Shown here piece by piece: positions 8,730 through 16,668 of a DNA stretch of 64,000 nt (position 1 is the first letter of the stretch; each line of letters starts with the position of its first letter). A model generated the notes under the pieces. It was not told the DNA's origin and did no database searches. It saw only the letters and a list, made by a program, of their open reading frames with translations. The position numbers and the translations under genes are program-made. Source of the stretch: Chitinophaga vietnamensis (GTDB lineage Bacteria; Bacteroidota; Bacteroidia; Chitinophagales; Chitinophagaceae); NCBI RefSeq assembly GCF_902167635.1, contig NZ_CABHMS010000004.1:186001-250000 (forward strand). Reading direction: 5' to 3'.

Positions 8730-9401
8730 ATGAAGATCAAGGCCATCATAACAGGCACTACCGGAATGGTCGGGGAAGGCGTTTTACATGAATGCCTGCA
8801 ACACCCTGAGGTAGCATCCGTGCTGGCGATCAACCGCAAACCTTGCGGGGTACAGCATCCCAAGCTCACCGAGATCATTCACAATAACTTTTTCGACCTG
8901 AGCGCGATAGCCGATCGCCTGTCGGGCTACAATGCCTGCTACTTCTGTCTCGGCGTATCATCTGTGGGCATGAAAGAAGAGATCTACCGTCATCTCACCT
9001 ATGATCTCACCATCTACATGGCGGGCATACTGGCAAGCCGTAACCCGGATATGACCTTCTGTTACGTATCTGGCGCGGGTACCGACAGCACAGAGCAAGG
9101 CCGCAGCATGTGGGCCCGCGTAAAAGGCAAAACCGAAAATGACCTGCGGAAGCTGGCATTCAAAGCCGTTTATCTTTTTCGTCCGGGCTATATCCAGCCT
9201 ACCAAAGGTCTCCGCTATGCGCACCGGTTCTATTACGCTTTCTCCTGGCTTTATCCCGTATGGAAGCTGTTTTTCCGTAACTACGTATGTACCCTGGCCC
9301 AGATAGGGCTGGCCATGATAGCCGTTTCCCGCGATGGCTATGATAAACAGATCATTCATGTAAAAGATATGCTGATACTCTCGGCACGCGCACGCCACTA
9401 A
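8730..9401 (+). CDS. NAD(P)-binding epimerase-like protein
   Basis: Rossmann-fold protein of 223 aa in the NAD-dependent epimerase or atypical SDR class. The N-terminus has the nucleotide-binding loop TGTTGMVGEGV. The conserved SDR Tyr/Lys pair is not evident, though CYVSGAGTDS occupies the Ser strand position. The substrate is unknown. The sulfatase gene begins 10 nt after its stop, so they are probably co-transcribed. A TATCTTTC sequence just before the ATG resembles a -7 box. Confidence 0.8.
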   Translation: MKIKAIITGTTGMVGEGVLHECLQHPEVASVLAINRKPCGVQHPKLTEIIHNNFFDLSAIADRLSGYNACYFCLGVSSVGMKEEIYRHLTYDLTIYMAGILASRNPDMTFCYVSGAGTDSTEQGRSMWARVKGKTENDLRKLAFKAVYLFRPGYIQPTKGLRYAHRFYYAFSWLYPVWKLFFRNYVCTLAQIGLAMIAVSRDGYDKQIIHVKDMLILSARARH

Positions 9402-9411
9402 TGTGAACAAT

Positions 9412-10914
9412 ATGAAAAAAAAATTTCTTTTGCTCTGGGCCTGCGGACTGCTCTGTTCCGCTGCCATGGCTCAATCCAGGCCTAATATCATTGTTTTCCT
9501 TGTAGATGACATGGGTTGGCAGGATACCTCGGTCCCTTTCTGGGATCAGCTGACAGCCCTCAACAAACGTTACCGCACACCCAATATGGAAAGGCTGGCC
9601 CGCGAAGGGATGAAGTTCACCAACGCCTATGCCACGCCAGTTTGCACGCCTTCCCGCGTGAGCATGATCACCGGCATGAATGCCGCCCATCACGGCGTTA
9701 CCAACTGGACTTCCCCGCAGAAAGACAAAAGCTCCGATGCGCCCGATAGCGCACTGCTGCCCGCCCCCTGGAAATACAATGGCTTCAGCCCTGTAAAAGA
9801 TATTCCCAACACCGTATATGCGACACCGTTACCCGCCCTGCTGCATGCGGCTGGATACTATACCATCCATGCCGGAAAGGCGCACTGGGGCGCCATCGGC
9901 ACGCCTGGCGCCAATCCGTACAACATGGGTTTCCAGGTGAATATCGCCGGTCATGCCGCCGGTCATCCGCAGAGCTACCTCTCTGAAGAGAACTACGGCA
10001 ACCTCCCTGGTAAAAGCACGCCGCAAGCGGTGCCCGATATGGAAGAATATTATGGCTCCGGCACTTTCCTCACGGCAGCGCTCACCCGCGAAGCCCTGAA
10101 AGCGCTCAACGATCCTGTGAGCCGCCACCAGCCTTTTTACCTCTACCTGGCGCATTATGCGGTACACGTACCTTTGCAGGCCGACAAAGACTACGTTCAC
10201 CACTATACGAATCTGGAAGAGCCCGAAGCCCGCTACGCCAGCATGATCGAAGGGATGGATAAAAGCCTCGGCGATGTGATGGACTACCTCCGGGAGAAAA
10301 AGATCGACAAAAATACCATCATCCTTTTCATGAGCGACAACGGAGGCCTCAGCCTGGCGCCCCCGCGCGGCGGACGGCCACACACGCAGAACCTGCCGCT
10401 GCGCGCGGGCAAAGGCTCGGTATATGAAGGCGGTATCCGCGAGCCGATGATGGTGAAATGGCCCGGCGTTGTACAAGCAGGTACCAGCACCAGCCAATAC
10501 ATTATCATCGAAGATTTTTTTCCTACCATCCTCGAGATGGCAGGTATCCGTCAATACCATACCTCCCAAACCATCGACGGGCGCAGCTTTGTAAAGGTAT
10601 TACAACATCCCGCCACACAGGATACCACCCGCAGCCTGGTATGGCACTTTCCCAACAAGTGGATCGCAGAAGATGGTCCGGGCATCAATTACAAAAGCGC
10701 TATCCGCCAGGGCCGCTGGAAGCTCATCTACAACCAGCGCGATGGCAGCGCCGAACTCTACGACCTCCAATCCGATATCGGCGAAGAACATAATCTCGCT
10801 GCCACCTTCCCTGCCAAAACACATGCACTGCTCCAACAGCTGTCCTCCCAACTGCAACGCTGGCAAGCGCCGATGCCGGTACCCCGCGCGAAGGGCTTTA
10901 CTCAGGATTTTTGA
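9412..10914 (+). CDS. Secreted S1-family sulfatase
   Basis: Formylglycine-dependent sulfatase that cleaves sulfate esters, probably from host or algal glycans, outside the cytoplasm. The 500-aa protein has a signal peptide (MKKKFLLLWACG to AMAQ), the metal-binding VDDMGWQD strand, and the CTPSR motif whose Cys78 would be converted to formylglycine. GKAHWG and MSDNGG are further S1-family sites. I choose ATG 9412 over GTG 9403 because the signal peptide starts there. It follows the epimerase-like gene by 10 nt. No anaerobic sulfatase-maturase gene lies in the window. The stop codon lies within the left arm of an inverted repeat. Confidence 0.92.
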   Translation: MKKKFLLLWACGLLCSAAMAQSRPNIIVFLVDDMGWQDTSVPFWDQLTALNKRYRTPNMERLAREGMKFTNAYATPVCTPSRVSMITGMNAAHHGVTNWTSPQKDKSSDAPDSALLPAPWKYNGFSPVKDIPNTVYATPLPALLHAAGYYTIHAGKAHWGAIGTPGANPYNMGFQVNIAGHAAGHPQSYLSEENYGNLPGKSTPQAVPDMEEYYGSGTFLTAALTREALKALNDPVSRHQPFYLYLAHYAVHVPLQADKDYVHHYTNLEEPEARYASMIEGMDKSLGDVMDYLREKKIDKNTIILFMSDNGGLSLAPPRGGRPHTQNLPLRAGKGSVYEGGIREPMMVKWPGVVQAGTSTSQYIIIEDFFPTILEMAGIRQYHTSQTIDGRSFVKVLQHPATQDTTRSLVWHFPNKWIAEDGPGINYKSAIRQGRWKLIYNQRDGSAELYDLQSDIGEEHNLAATFPAKTHALLQQLSSQLQRWQAPMPVPRAKGFTQDF

Positions 10915-11015
10915 ATTTATGGATTTTCGGATTTATGGATTTAATTGAAGCGAAGATGACAACATCTCCGCTTCAATTAAATCCATAAATCCGAAAATCC
11001 ATAAATTCAAAAATC
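10905..11015. repeat. Long inverted repeat at 3' end of the sulfatase gene
   Basis: Arms of about 52 bp made of GGATTTTCGGATTTATGG-type steps and ending in TTAATTGAAGCG are separated by a few bases (ACAA region). The left arm overlaps the last codons and stop of the sulfatase gene. It shares the ATTGAAGCGGAGATG core with the elements at 25744 and 43138. Confidence 0.85.
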
Positions 11016-11063
11016 CCGAGCTAAATTCCTTACTATTATGCACAAATTTAAACGTGCCGCAAG

Positions 11064-11810
11064 ATGAATATAAGAACAGCTACCTGGGTGATCGGCGATA
11101 TCCACGGCGGCCTCAAGGCTTTACAGCAAGTAATAGAACGTATCGGTCCGGAAAGCATGGACCGCCTCATTTTCCTCGGCGATTTCGTAGATGGATGGTC
11201 TGAATCGGCGGCGGTGATCCGCTACCTGATGGAGCTGGATCAGCAATATGCATGCATCTTCATCAAAGGTAATCACGATGCCTGGTGCGAATCCTGGCTG
11301 GATGGTACAATGCCGGGAGATGTAGAAGCGCACTGGCTTTTACAGGGTGGCCTTGCCACCGTACAAAGTTATCTGCAGCTGTCTCCCGAAGAAAAGTTGC
11401 TGCATCTGTCCTTCTTTCAACGCATGAAAGATTATTATGAAGAGGAGGAACGTTTGTTCATACATGCGGGCTTCACTTCGCTGCATGGCCCGGCGCATGA
11501 CCGTTTCGTAGGTACGCACCGCTGGGACAGGACCCTCTGGGAAATGGCGCTCGCCATGGACCCGCGCATCCAAAAGGATTCCAGGCTATACCCGCGGAGA
11601 TTGCTGCTGTATAAGGAAATATTCATCGGTCATACTATCACGCTCAAATTCGGGTCAACGCTGCCTATGCAGGCCTGTAATGTATTCAATGTAGATACCG
11701 GCGCTGCCTATGACGGAAAATTATCCGCGATGAATATCGATACCAAAGCCGTGGTGCAGAGCGATCCGCTGCCGTTACTGTATCCAAATGAAAAAGGCCG
11801 GAATGCTTAG
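11064..11810 (+). CDS. Metallophosphoesterase (Ser/Thr phosphatase-like)
   Basis: Calcineurin-type phosphoesterase, 248 aa, with all core metal motifs: GDIHG (residues 12-16), GDFVDG, GNHDAW, a later HAGF and GHT. The set resembles bacterial PrpA/ApaH-like protein phosphatases. The natural substrate is unknown. It has no signal peptide, so it is cytoplasmic. It stands alone, with a clear hairpin terminator overlapping the stop. Confidence 0.88.
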   Translation: MNIRTATWVIGDIHGGLKALQQVIERIGPESMDRLIFLGDFVDGWSESAAVIRYLMELDQQYACIFIKGNHDAWCESWLDGTMPGDVEAHWLLQGGLATVQSYLQLSPEEKLLHLSFFQRMKDYYEEEERLFIHAGFTSLHGPAHDRFVGTHRWDRTLWEMALAMDPRIQKDSRLYPRRLLLYKEIFIGHTITLKFGSTLPMQACNVFNVDTGAAYDGKLSAMNIDTKAVVQSDPLPLLYPNEKGRNA

Positions 11811-11840
11811 GGGCCCGTCCCTTCGCATTCCGGCGCTTTT
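11797..11840. terminator. Hairpin terminator, GCCGGAATGC/GCATTCCGGC
   Basis: GCCGGAATGC (11797-11806) pairs perfectly with GCATTCCGGC (11825-11834), followed by GCTTTTAC. It covers the stop codon of the phosphoesterase gene and lies between two convergent genes, so it could serve both. Confidence 0.75.
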
Positions 11841-11868
11841 ACTATTGCTGTGTATTGCCGTGTACTGA

Positions 11869-14418
11869 CTATTGCACTACTTCAGACATGCCCTGCATAC
11901 CTGCGCCCATGTTCTTGCGCTTGAAGAGGGTGGCATCCATCTTACCGAAGCGGTAAGCGAAGTTCAGTCGGATCATCTGCGGATCTTTCAACCTGCTGTA
12001 ATCCTGTGTGAAGAAGCTGCTTTCAGAGTACTGATCTGTAATACGGCTTCTGAAGATATCGCTGAAGGCCAGCGTTACAGAAGCGGCATTGTTTTTCAGG
12101 AAGCTCTTCTTGATAGCGATATCCACGCCATAGAAAGATTTGATATAACCCTGTGAAGCGCTCAGTGCAGATTGCATCGGCGGTCCGAACTGGCCCTGGT
12201 TGTTATTGATCGGCAGGTTGGTTTTCGACTGGTAAGTACCGGTGAGCTGCACTTCAAAGTTCTTCGGCAGCTTGAAAGTACTATTCAGTTTTCCAAACCA
12301 GCTCCACATCGCATCCTGCTGCTGTTTCACGCTATCGGTATTGATCTTCGAATTGTAAAAATTCACGTTGGTAGTAAGGTTCCACCATTTGGTGATATTG
12401 TTCATCGCAGTGATCTCAACACCGGTAGAGTAGCTGGAATTAGCATTGATGTAAGAGTTGATCAGCAGTTCTGTGCCACTAACCGGATCTTTTTCCTTGT
12501 CGAGGTAACGGGTGATCAGGTTGTTGGTATGCTTGTAGTAAGCAGACACCAACAGGGTATTGTTACCTTTAAAGGTTTTCAGGTAAGATGCTTCCAGTGA
12601 TTGCGTGAACTCTGGTACGAGGTCAGGATTACCTTTGGTGATATTCAGTTTATCGGTAGAATCCACGTAAGGTATCAGCTGGAAGAAGTTAGGCCTGTTG
12701 ATACGGCGGGTATAGCTCAGTTGCAGTTCCTGTTGATTCTTCAGTTTCTGGCTGAGGAAGACAGACGGGAACAGGCTGATCGGATAGCTGTTTTTGAACT
12801 CCTGGTTGGTGGTAAGCAGCGTACCGGTGTAGTTGGAACTTTCACCGCGCAGGCCCACTTTATAACTGAAGTTTTTGATCGTATGTGAGATGCTCACATA
12901 GGCAGCATATACGTTATCGTTGTTCTTGAACTTGCTGCCGGCGCCAGTGATCAGCACATATTTGCCGGTAGCAGGGTCGAGGATAAAATTGTCGAAATCT
13001 GTTTTTGTTGTTCTGGCAGATACGCGGAGACCAGTTTCCAGTTTCAGGGTTTTGGTGAGCGGATTCACATAGTCTGTTTGCGCAGTGAAGAAGCCGATGT
13101 TGCCACTACCGCTGATCTTCTGGATCATCTGGTTATCTACCGCGCCGCCTTTGTAGTAGCTGGTAGTGTACAGTGAATTGTTATCACTGTTGGCGCCGAA
13201 ATAGTTCGCATCTACGGTCAGCTCTTCTCCTTCTTTCGGGAAGAGGTGTTTCATGCCAAGCACAAGACCGTTGGCGGTGAACTGATGTTTGGCATCGGTA
13301 TGGCGCTGGCTGAAGCTGCGTACGCGGTCTGTTTTGTAGATACTGTCGGTGTTGATATCGATATCTTCATTAGGTTTGAAGGTACCGTGCACCTTGATAC
13401 CGGAGATAGAGAACGTAGTACGTGCGGTAGCGAAATAGTCTACACCTACTTTACCGAACAGGAAGCCGCCATTTGTTTTGTTGTAGTTCGACTGATCGAT
13501 GTACGTCGGGATGTTATCACCGAAGTTGCTGCGTGTAGTCGTTCCCGTAGTAACGCTCTTCATCTGGTTACCCATGCCGCTGGCGGAGATATTGAATTTG
13601 CCCTGGCGCAGGTTGAGGTCGATGCCGCCATTAAGGGCGCCGCGTTTATCAACACCGGCGCGGATGTTACCGTTATAGCCGGTTTTGCGGTTTTTCTTCA
13701 ATACGATATTGAGCACGCCGGCATTACCACCGGAGGCATCGTATTTAGCGGATGGGTTGGTGATCACTTCCACGCTTTCGATCGCATCGGCGGGGATCTG
13801 GTCCAGTGTGAGGGTGGTAGGGCGACCATCGATGTACAGTTGCGGCGGGCTGTTGCGCACCGTTACATTACCGTCGATGTCTACGTTCACGGAAGGAACG
13901 TTCTTCATCACGTCCACGGCGGTACCGCCGGTGCTGGTGAGGCTTTTTTCTACGTTGAACACTTTTTTATCGCCATCGAGTTGTATCAGCGGTTTGGTGC
14001 CGGCAACGGTTACACCTTGCAGCTGGCTTACGCTGGTAGCCAGTTTAACATTACCCAGGTCTTTATCAAAAGGAGGGAAGGTGAGCGGGATATCAAGATT
14101 TTTATAGCCGGTGGCGGTTACGCGCACTTTCATATGGCCTTTTGCGGGAACATCTTCCAGTACGAAATCGCCATTACCTTTGGTGAGGGCGCCCTTTACG
14201 AGCACTTCTTTCATTTTTTTGGTGGCGGTATCCATACGGTTTTGCAGGATGATCACGGAGGCATAAGGGATGGCTTTTCCGTCGGCGTCGGTAATTTTAC
14301 CGTAGATGTGGGCATTCATGGACATTCCCATACCCCGGCCGCCCATACCGGCGGGCGCCTGGGCCTGTGCCTGGAGGGTCAACAGGAAAAGGGCAATGAA
14401 CAGGTAAATTTTTTGCAT
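11869..14418 (-). CDS. Outer-membrane beta-barrel receptor-like protein
   Basis: TonB-receptor-like outer-membrane protein of the OMP_b-brl_3 type, 849 aa. A signal peptide (to AQAQA, about residue 20) precedes a carboxypeptidase-regulatory-like domain (about 35-130), a plug domain (about 150-235; VDVMKNVPSVNVDIDGN and QLYIDGRP) and a long C-terminal barrel rich in alternating aromatic strands. The ligand is unknown. No SusD partner is adjacent. The neighbouring LytS/LytTR pair and two direct repeats upstream of its -7 box suggest this gene is a target of that pair. Annotated alternatives would be TonB-dependent receptor or outer membrane beta-barrel family protein. Confidence 0.9.
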   Translation of the reverse strand: MQKIYLFIALFLLTLQAQAQAPAGMGGRGMGMSMNAHIYGKITDADGKAIPYASVIILQNRMDTATKKMKEVLVKGALTKGNGDFVLEDVPAKGHMKVRVTATGYKNLDIPLTFPPFDKDLGNVKLATSVSQLQGVTVAGTKPLIQLDGDKKVFNVEKSLTSTGGTAVDVMKNVPSVNVDIDGNVTVRNSPPQLYIDGRPTTLTLDQIPADAIESVEVITNPSAKYDASGGNAGVLNIVLKKNRKTGYNGNIRAGVDKRGALNGGIDLNLRQGKFNISASGMGNQMKSVTTGTTTRSNFGDNIPTYIDQSNYNKTNGGFLFGKVGVDYFATARTTFSISGIKVHGTFKPNEDIDINTDSIYKTDRVRSFSQRHTDAKHQFTANGLVLGMKHLFPKEGEELTVDANYFGANSDNNSLYTTSYYKGGAVDNQMIQKISGSGNIGFFTAQTDYVNPLTKTLKLETGLRVSARTTKTDFDNFILDPATGKYVLITGAGSKFKNNDNVYAAYVSISHTIKNFSYKVGLRGESSNYTGTLLTTNQEFKNSYPISLFPSVFLSQKLKNQQELQLSYTRRINRPNFFQLIPYVDSTDKLNITKGNPDLVPEFTQSLEASYLKTFKGNNTLLVSAYYKHTNNLITRYLDKEKDPVSGTELLINSYINANSSYSTGVEITAMNNITKWWNLTTNVNFYNSKINTDSVKQQQDAMWSWFGKLNSTFKLPKNFEVQLTGTYQSKTNLPINNNQGQFGPPMQSALSASQGYIKSFYGVDIAIKKSFLKNNAASVTLAFSDIFRSRITDQYSESSFFTQDYSRLKDPQMIRLNFAYRFGKMDATLFKRKNMGAGMQGMSEVVQ

Positions 14419-14440
14419 AAGAAAACCAAATTAAACGATA

Positions 14441-14448
14441 CAAAATTA
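14441..14448 (-). promoter_or_regulatory. Predicted -7 box TAATTTTG of the barrel gene
   Basis: On the minus strand TAATTTTG matches TAnnTTTG and lies 23 nt before the ATG of the outer-membrane barrel gene. Direct repeats of LytTR type begin 27 nt further upstream. Confidence 0.55.
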
Positions 14449-14475
14449 TTAGCCGCCGACGTATTATAATAATAA

Positions 14476-14508
14476 ATGCGACGAGCGTGAGAAATCATGC
14501 GACGAGCG
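14476..14508 (-). promoter_or_regulatory. Two direct repeats, likely LytTR binding sites
   Basis: ATGCGACGAGCG occurs at 14476-14487 and again at 14497-14508, an exact 12-bp direct repeat with a 21-bp period, two helical turns. LytTR regulators bind pairs of short direct repeats with this spacing. The site lies between the LytTR regulator gene and the barrel gene, about 28-60 bp upstream of the latter's -7 box, an activator position. Binding is inferred. Confidence 0.6.
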
Positions 14509-14535
14509 GCAAAAAATAATCATGACAGGAGATAT

Positions 14536-15246
14536 TCAGAAGCCGGATTTACCTGTGATCTGTTGTAGCGACTCGCGGAAAGTATCGCCCACAGGGAGTT
14601 CCAGCTCGTCAAGAAATATGCTGTTTTTACGTATGGCAGTGATAGAAGATATAGCAACAATATATGATTTATGAATCCTGATAAAGCGGCCGGACGGCAA
14701 TTGTTCTTCCAACCCTTTAATGCTGACACGCGTTACAACAGGCTTATGGTTACTTTTCAGGTAAATACGCACATAGTCTTTCAGTCCCTCTATCCAGATG
14801 ATATCTGAAAATACTACTTTCAAAAGGCTGTAGTCTACATTTACAAAGAAGAAATCGGTCTGGTCGCGCTGCCCTTTGCTGGCGGATTTCAGCTGCCACA
14901 ACTCCCAGGCTTTATTGCAGGCCTTGATGAAACGCTCCAAAGATACGGGCTTTACGAGGTAGTCTGTTACGTCCAGGTTGAAGCCTTGCAAAGCATATTT
15001 TTCGTAGGCCGTAATGAGGATTACCATGGGCTTGTGCGCCATGGATTGCAAAAATTGCAGGCCGGTGAGACCAGGCATCTGTATATCGAGGAAGATAAGG
15101 TCTACTGCCTGTTGTTGCAACACCTGGATGGCTTCGAAGGCATTATTGCATCTGGCCACCAATTGCAGGTAAGGCACCATACTGATATTATCTTCCAGCA
15201 GGTCCAGCGCCAGTGGTTCATCATCTATGGCTATACATCTGAGCAT
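14536..15246 (-). CDS. LytTR-family response regulator
   Basis: Response regulator of 236 aa. The receiver domain (1-115: DDEP, FLDIQMPG with phospho-Asp, ITAY, LVKP) is followed by a LytTR DNA-binding domain (about 140-236; FFFVNVDYSLLKV, IEGLKDYVRI, IRIHKSYIV). The start ATG 15246 overlaps the kinase stop by one base (TAATG), giving tight translational coupling. A longer ORF start at 15276 lies inside the kinase gene. Likely target: the adjacent outer-membrane barrel gene, through the direct repeats at 14476. Confidence 0.92.
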   Translation of the reverse strand: MLRCIAIDDEPLALDLLEDNISMVPYLQLVARCNNAFEAIQVLQQQAVDLIFLDIQMPGLTGLQFLQSMAHKPMVILITAYEKYALQGFNLDVTDYLVKPVSLERFIKACNKAWELWQLKSASKGQRDQTDFFFVNVDYSLLKVVFSDIIWIEGLKDYVRIYLKSNHKPVVTRVSIKGLEEQLPSGRFIRIHKSYIVAISSITAIRKNSIFLDELELPVGDTFRESLQQITGKSGF

Positions 15247-16280
15247 TAATGCAGGTTTAGTTCCAACGAAACACAAAACCAGCCGTCTTCTTTTTTGATA
15301 TCCAGCCGGTGTTGTTGTCCGTACAACAGGTTCAGCCTCCGTTTCACATTCGGCAGGCCGATACCGCTTGTCTTGTCTTTGATTTCTTCGGAAAGATAAC
15401 TGTATTTATTTCTTACTGAAAAAAATAATTTATCATCTTTTGTATGCAGGTTGATCGCGATCATCGCCTGTGGAATCATACCGGTACCGTGTTTGAAAGC
15501 ATTCTCCACAAAAGGTATCAGCAACATCGGTTCTATTTCGGAGCCGTTGTCCGGCACATCCAGCAGCACGTTGATAGATACATTGTTGCCGAAGCGCTGT
15601 TGCTGTAAATCAATATAACTTTGCAGGTACTCGGTTTCCTGCTGCAAAGGTACTTTTTCTTCGTCTGTTTCATACAGCATGTAACGCATCAGCGACGACA
15701 GCTTGATCAGCGAAGGTTCCAGCGCATCCGACTTTTTTCTCGCCAGCGATACCATGTTGTTCAGCACATTGAACATGAAATGCGGACTTACCTGCGAACG
15801 CAGCAGGGATAATTCCGTTTTCAGGTTCTCGTTCACCTTCTGCGTAGCGATCCTCTCCATCTTCAGCCGGTCGCGGACCATCCGGTAAGCCGTACTGGTA
15901 GAGAGTATGAAGAAATAAGTGAAAAAAGTGAACAGCACGGCAGGCCTTACATCCACTTCATGTGCGGGTAAAAATACCACCTCAAAAACATACCGGACGC
16001 TGTACATCACCAGGAATACCGTAATGATAGATGCCGTATATTCCAGGTATCTCTTTTTATAAACCATCCGGGGAATGTACAACAGCGCATTGAGATAGAA
16101 GAAGGCCACCAGCATAGCATAGTGCGCCATAATAAAACCAAACCAGGCGCGGGAATTCGGCTCCTTATGCTGTTCGTGGTAGCTGGGTTTCAACAGGAAT
16201 GGCAAGGAAAAAAGCAGCACCCACGCAAAAGTATGTATGGCCACAATGGCCCATTTCTTATTATACCATTCCTGTTTCAT
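15246..16280 (-). CDS. LytS/YehU-type sensor histidine kinase
   Basis: Inner-membrane sensor kinase of 344 aa, the usual Bacteroidota partner of LytTR regulators. Four predicted membrane helices occupy residues 10-140. A short linker leads to the His_kinase domain (LRSQVSPHFMFNVLNN, with the phospho-His) and a truncated HATPase (PMLLIPFVENAFKHG, GIGLPNVKRRL). Its stop overlaps the regulator start. There is no extracellular sensor domain, so the signal is probably sensed in the membrane. Confidence 0.92.
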   Translation of the reverse strand: MKQEWYNKKWAIVAIHTFAWVLLFSLPFLLKPSYHEQHKEPNSRAWFGFIMAHYAMLVAFFYLNALLYIPRMVYKKRYLEYTASIITVFLVMYSVRYVFEVVFLPAHEVDVRPAVLFTFFTYFFILSTSTAYRMVRDRLKMERIATQKVNENLKTELSLLRSQVSPHFMFNVLNNMVSLARKKSDALEPSLIKLSSLMRYMLYETDEEKVPLQQETEYLQSYIDLQQQRFGNNVSINVLLDVPDNGSEIEPMLLIPFVENAFKHGTGMIPQAMIAINLHTKDDKLFFSVRNKYSYLSEEIKDKTSGIGLPNVKRRLNLLYGQQHRLDIKKEDGWFCVSLELNLH

Positions 16281-16407
16281 GGGGGAAAATTAAGGATATT
16301 TCCGCCGCTGCAGCCGCCTTTGCGACTAACCGCCGAAAAGTTACGACGAATGGGTGGGGAGATGAAGAGGGGAATCTTTAAATTTGGAGATTGAAATGGA
16401 TGTTATG

Positions 16408-16499
16408 GCTACCGGGCTTTCGCCCCTACGGGGCGGAATATGGGTAGATGAAACGCGGGCTACCAATATTCCGCCCCGTAGGGGCGAAAGCCCGGTAGC
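16408..16499. repeat. Inverted pair of REP-like palindromes
   Basis: Two head-to-head copies of a unit GCTACCGGGCTTTCGCCCC-TAC-GGGGCGGAATAT, the second as reverse complement, are joined by about 10 bp (ATGAAACGCG region). The GCTACC clamp and CGCCCC/GGGGCG stem match the repeat arrays around the transposase at 36 kb. The pair resembles a BIME/REPIN unit. Mobilisation by that transposase is inferred. Confidence 0.8.
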
Positions 16500-16636
16500 T
16501 GTTACAAGGCACACGCCAGGCTGTCAGGAAACTGATAGAGAAAAGGGCAGCCAGTAATGACGAGCTGATAGTGGCTGATAAAAATGGCAATCCTGTCAGC
16601 GTTCCCGCGAAAGAATTACTCAAGACACTGAAATAA
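16499..16636 (+). pseudogene. 3' remnant of an unknown gene
   Basis: Directly after the REP pair, an open frame without any start codon encodes 45 residues and ends at TAA 16634. It includes KLIEKRAASNDELIVADKNG and ends KELLKTLK, a composition that looks protein-coding. An in-frame TAG at 16496, inside the REP element, precedes it. I read it as the C-terminal stub of a gene cut off at the repeat. The parent gene is not recognised. The rest of 16281-16668 holds only the kinase promoter region and the REP pair. Confidence 0.4.
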
Positions 16637-16668
16637 GCGCTCCGTTACTCGCCACCCTTTCTCTTTAA

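Noticed and set aside
85-10914. GH89 and sulfatase as one glycosaminoglycan utilisation locus
   Set aside because: They are 7 kb apart with unrelated regulators between them and no SusC/SusD pair or lyase.
13246-14469. 407-codon plus-strand ORF opposite the outer-membrane barrel gene
   Set aside because: Shadow frame. The minus-strand gene has signal peptide, plug and barrel.
16426-16623. Minus-strand 65-codon ORF over the REP pair
   Set aside because: It reads through the repeat and lies opposite a better protein-like frame; no support as a gene.
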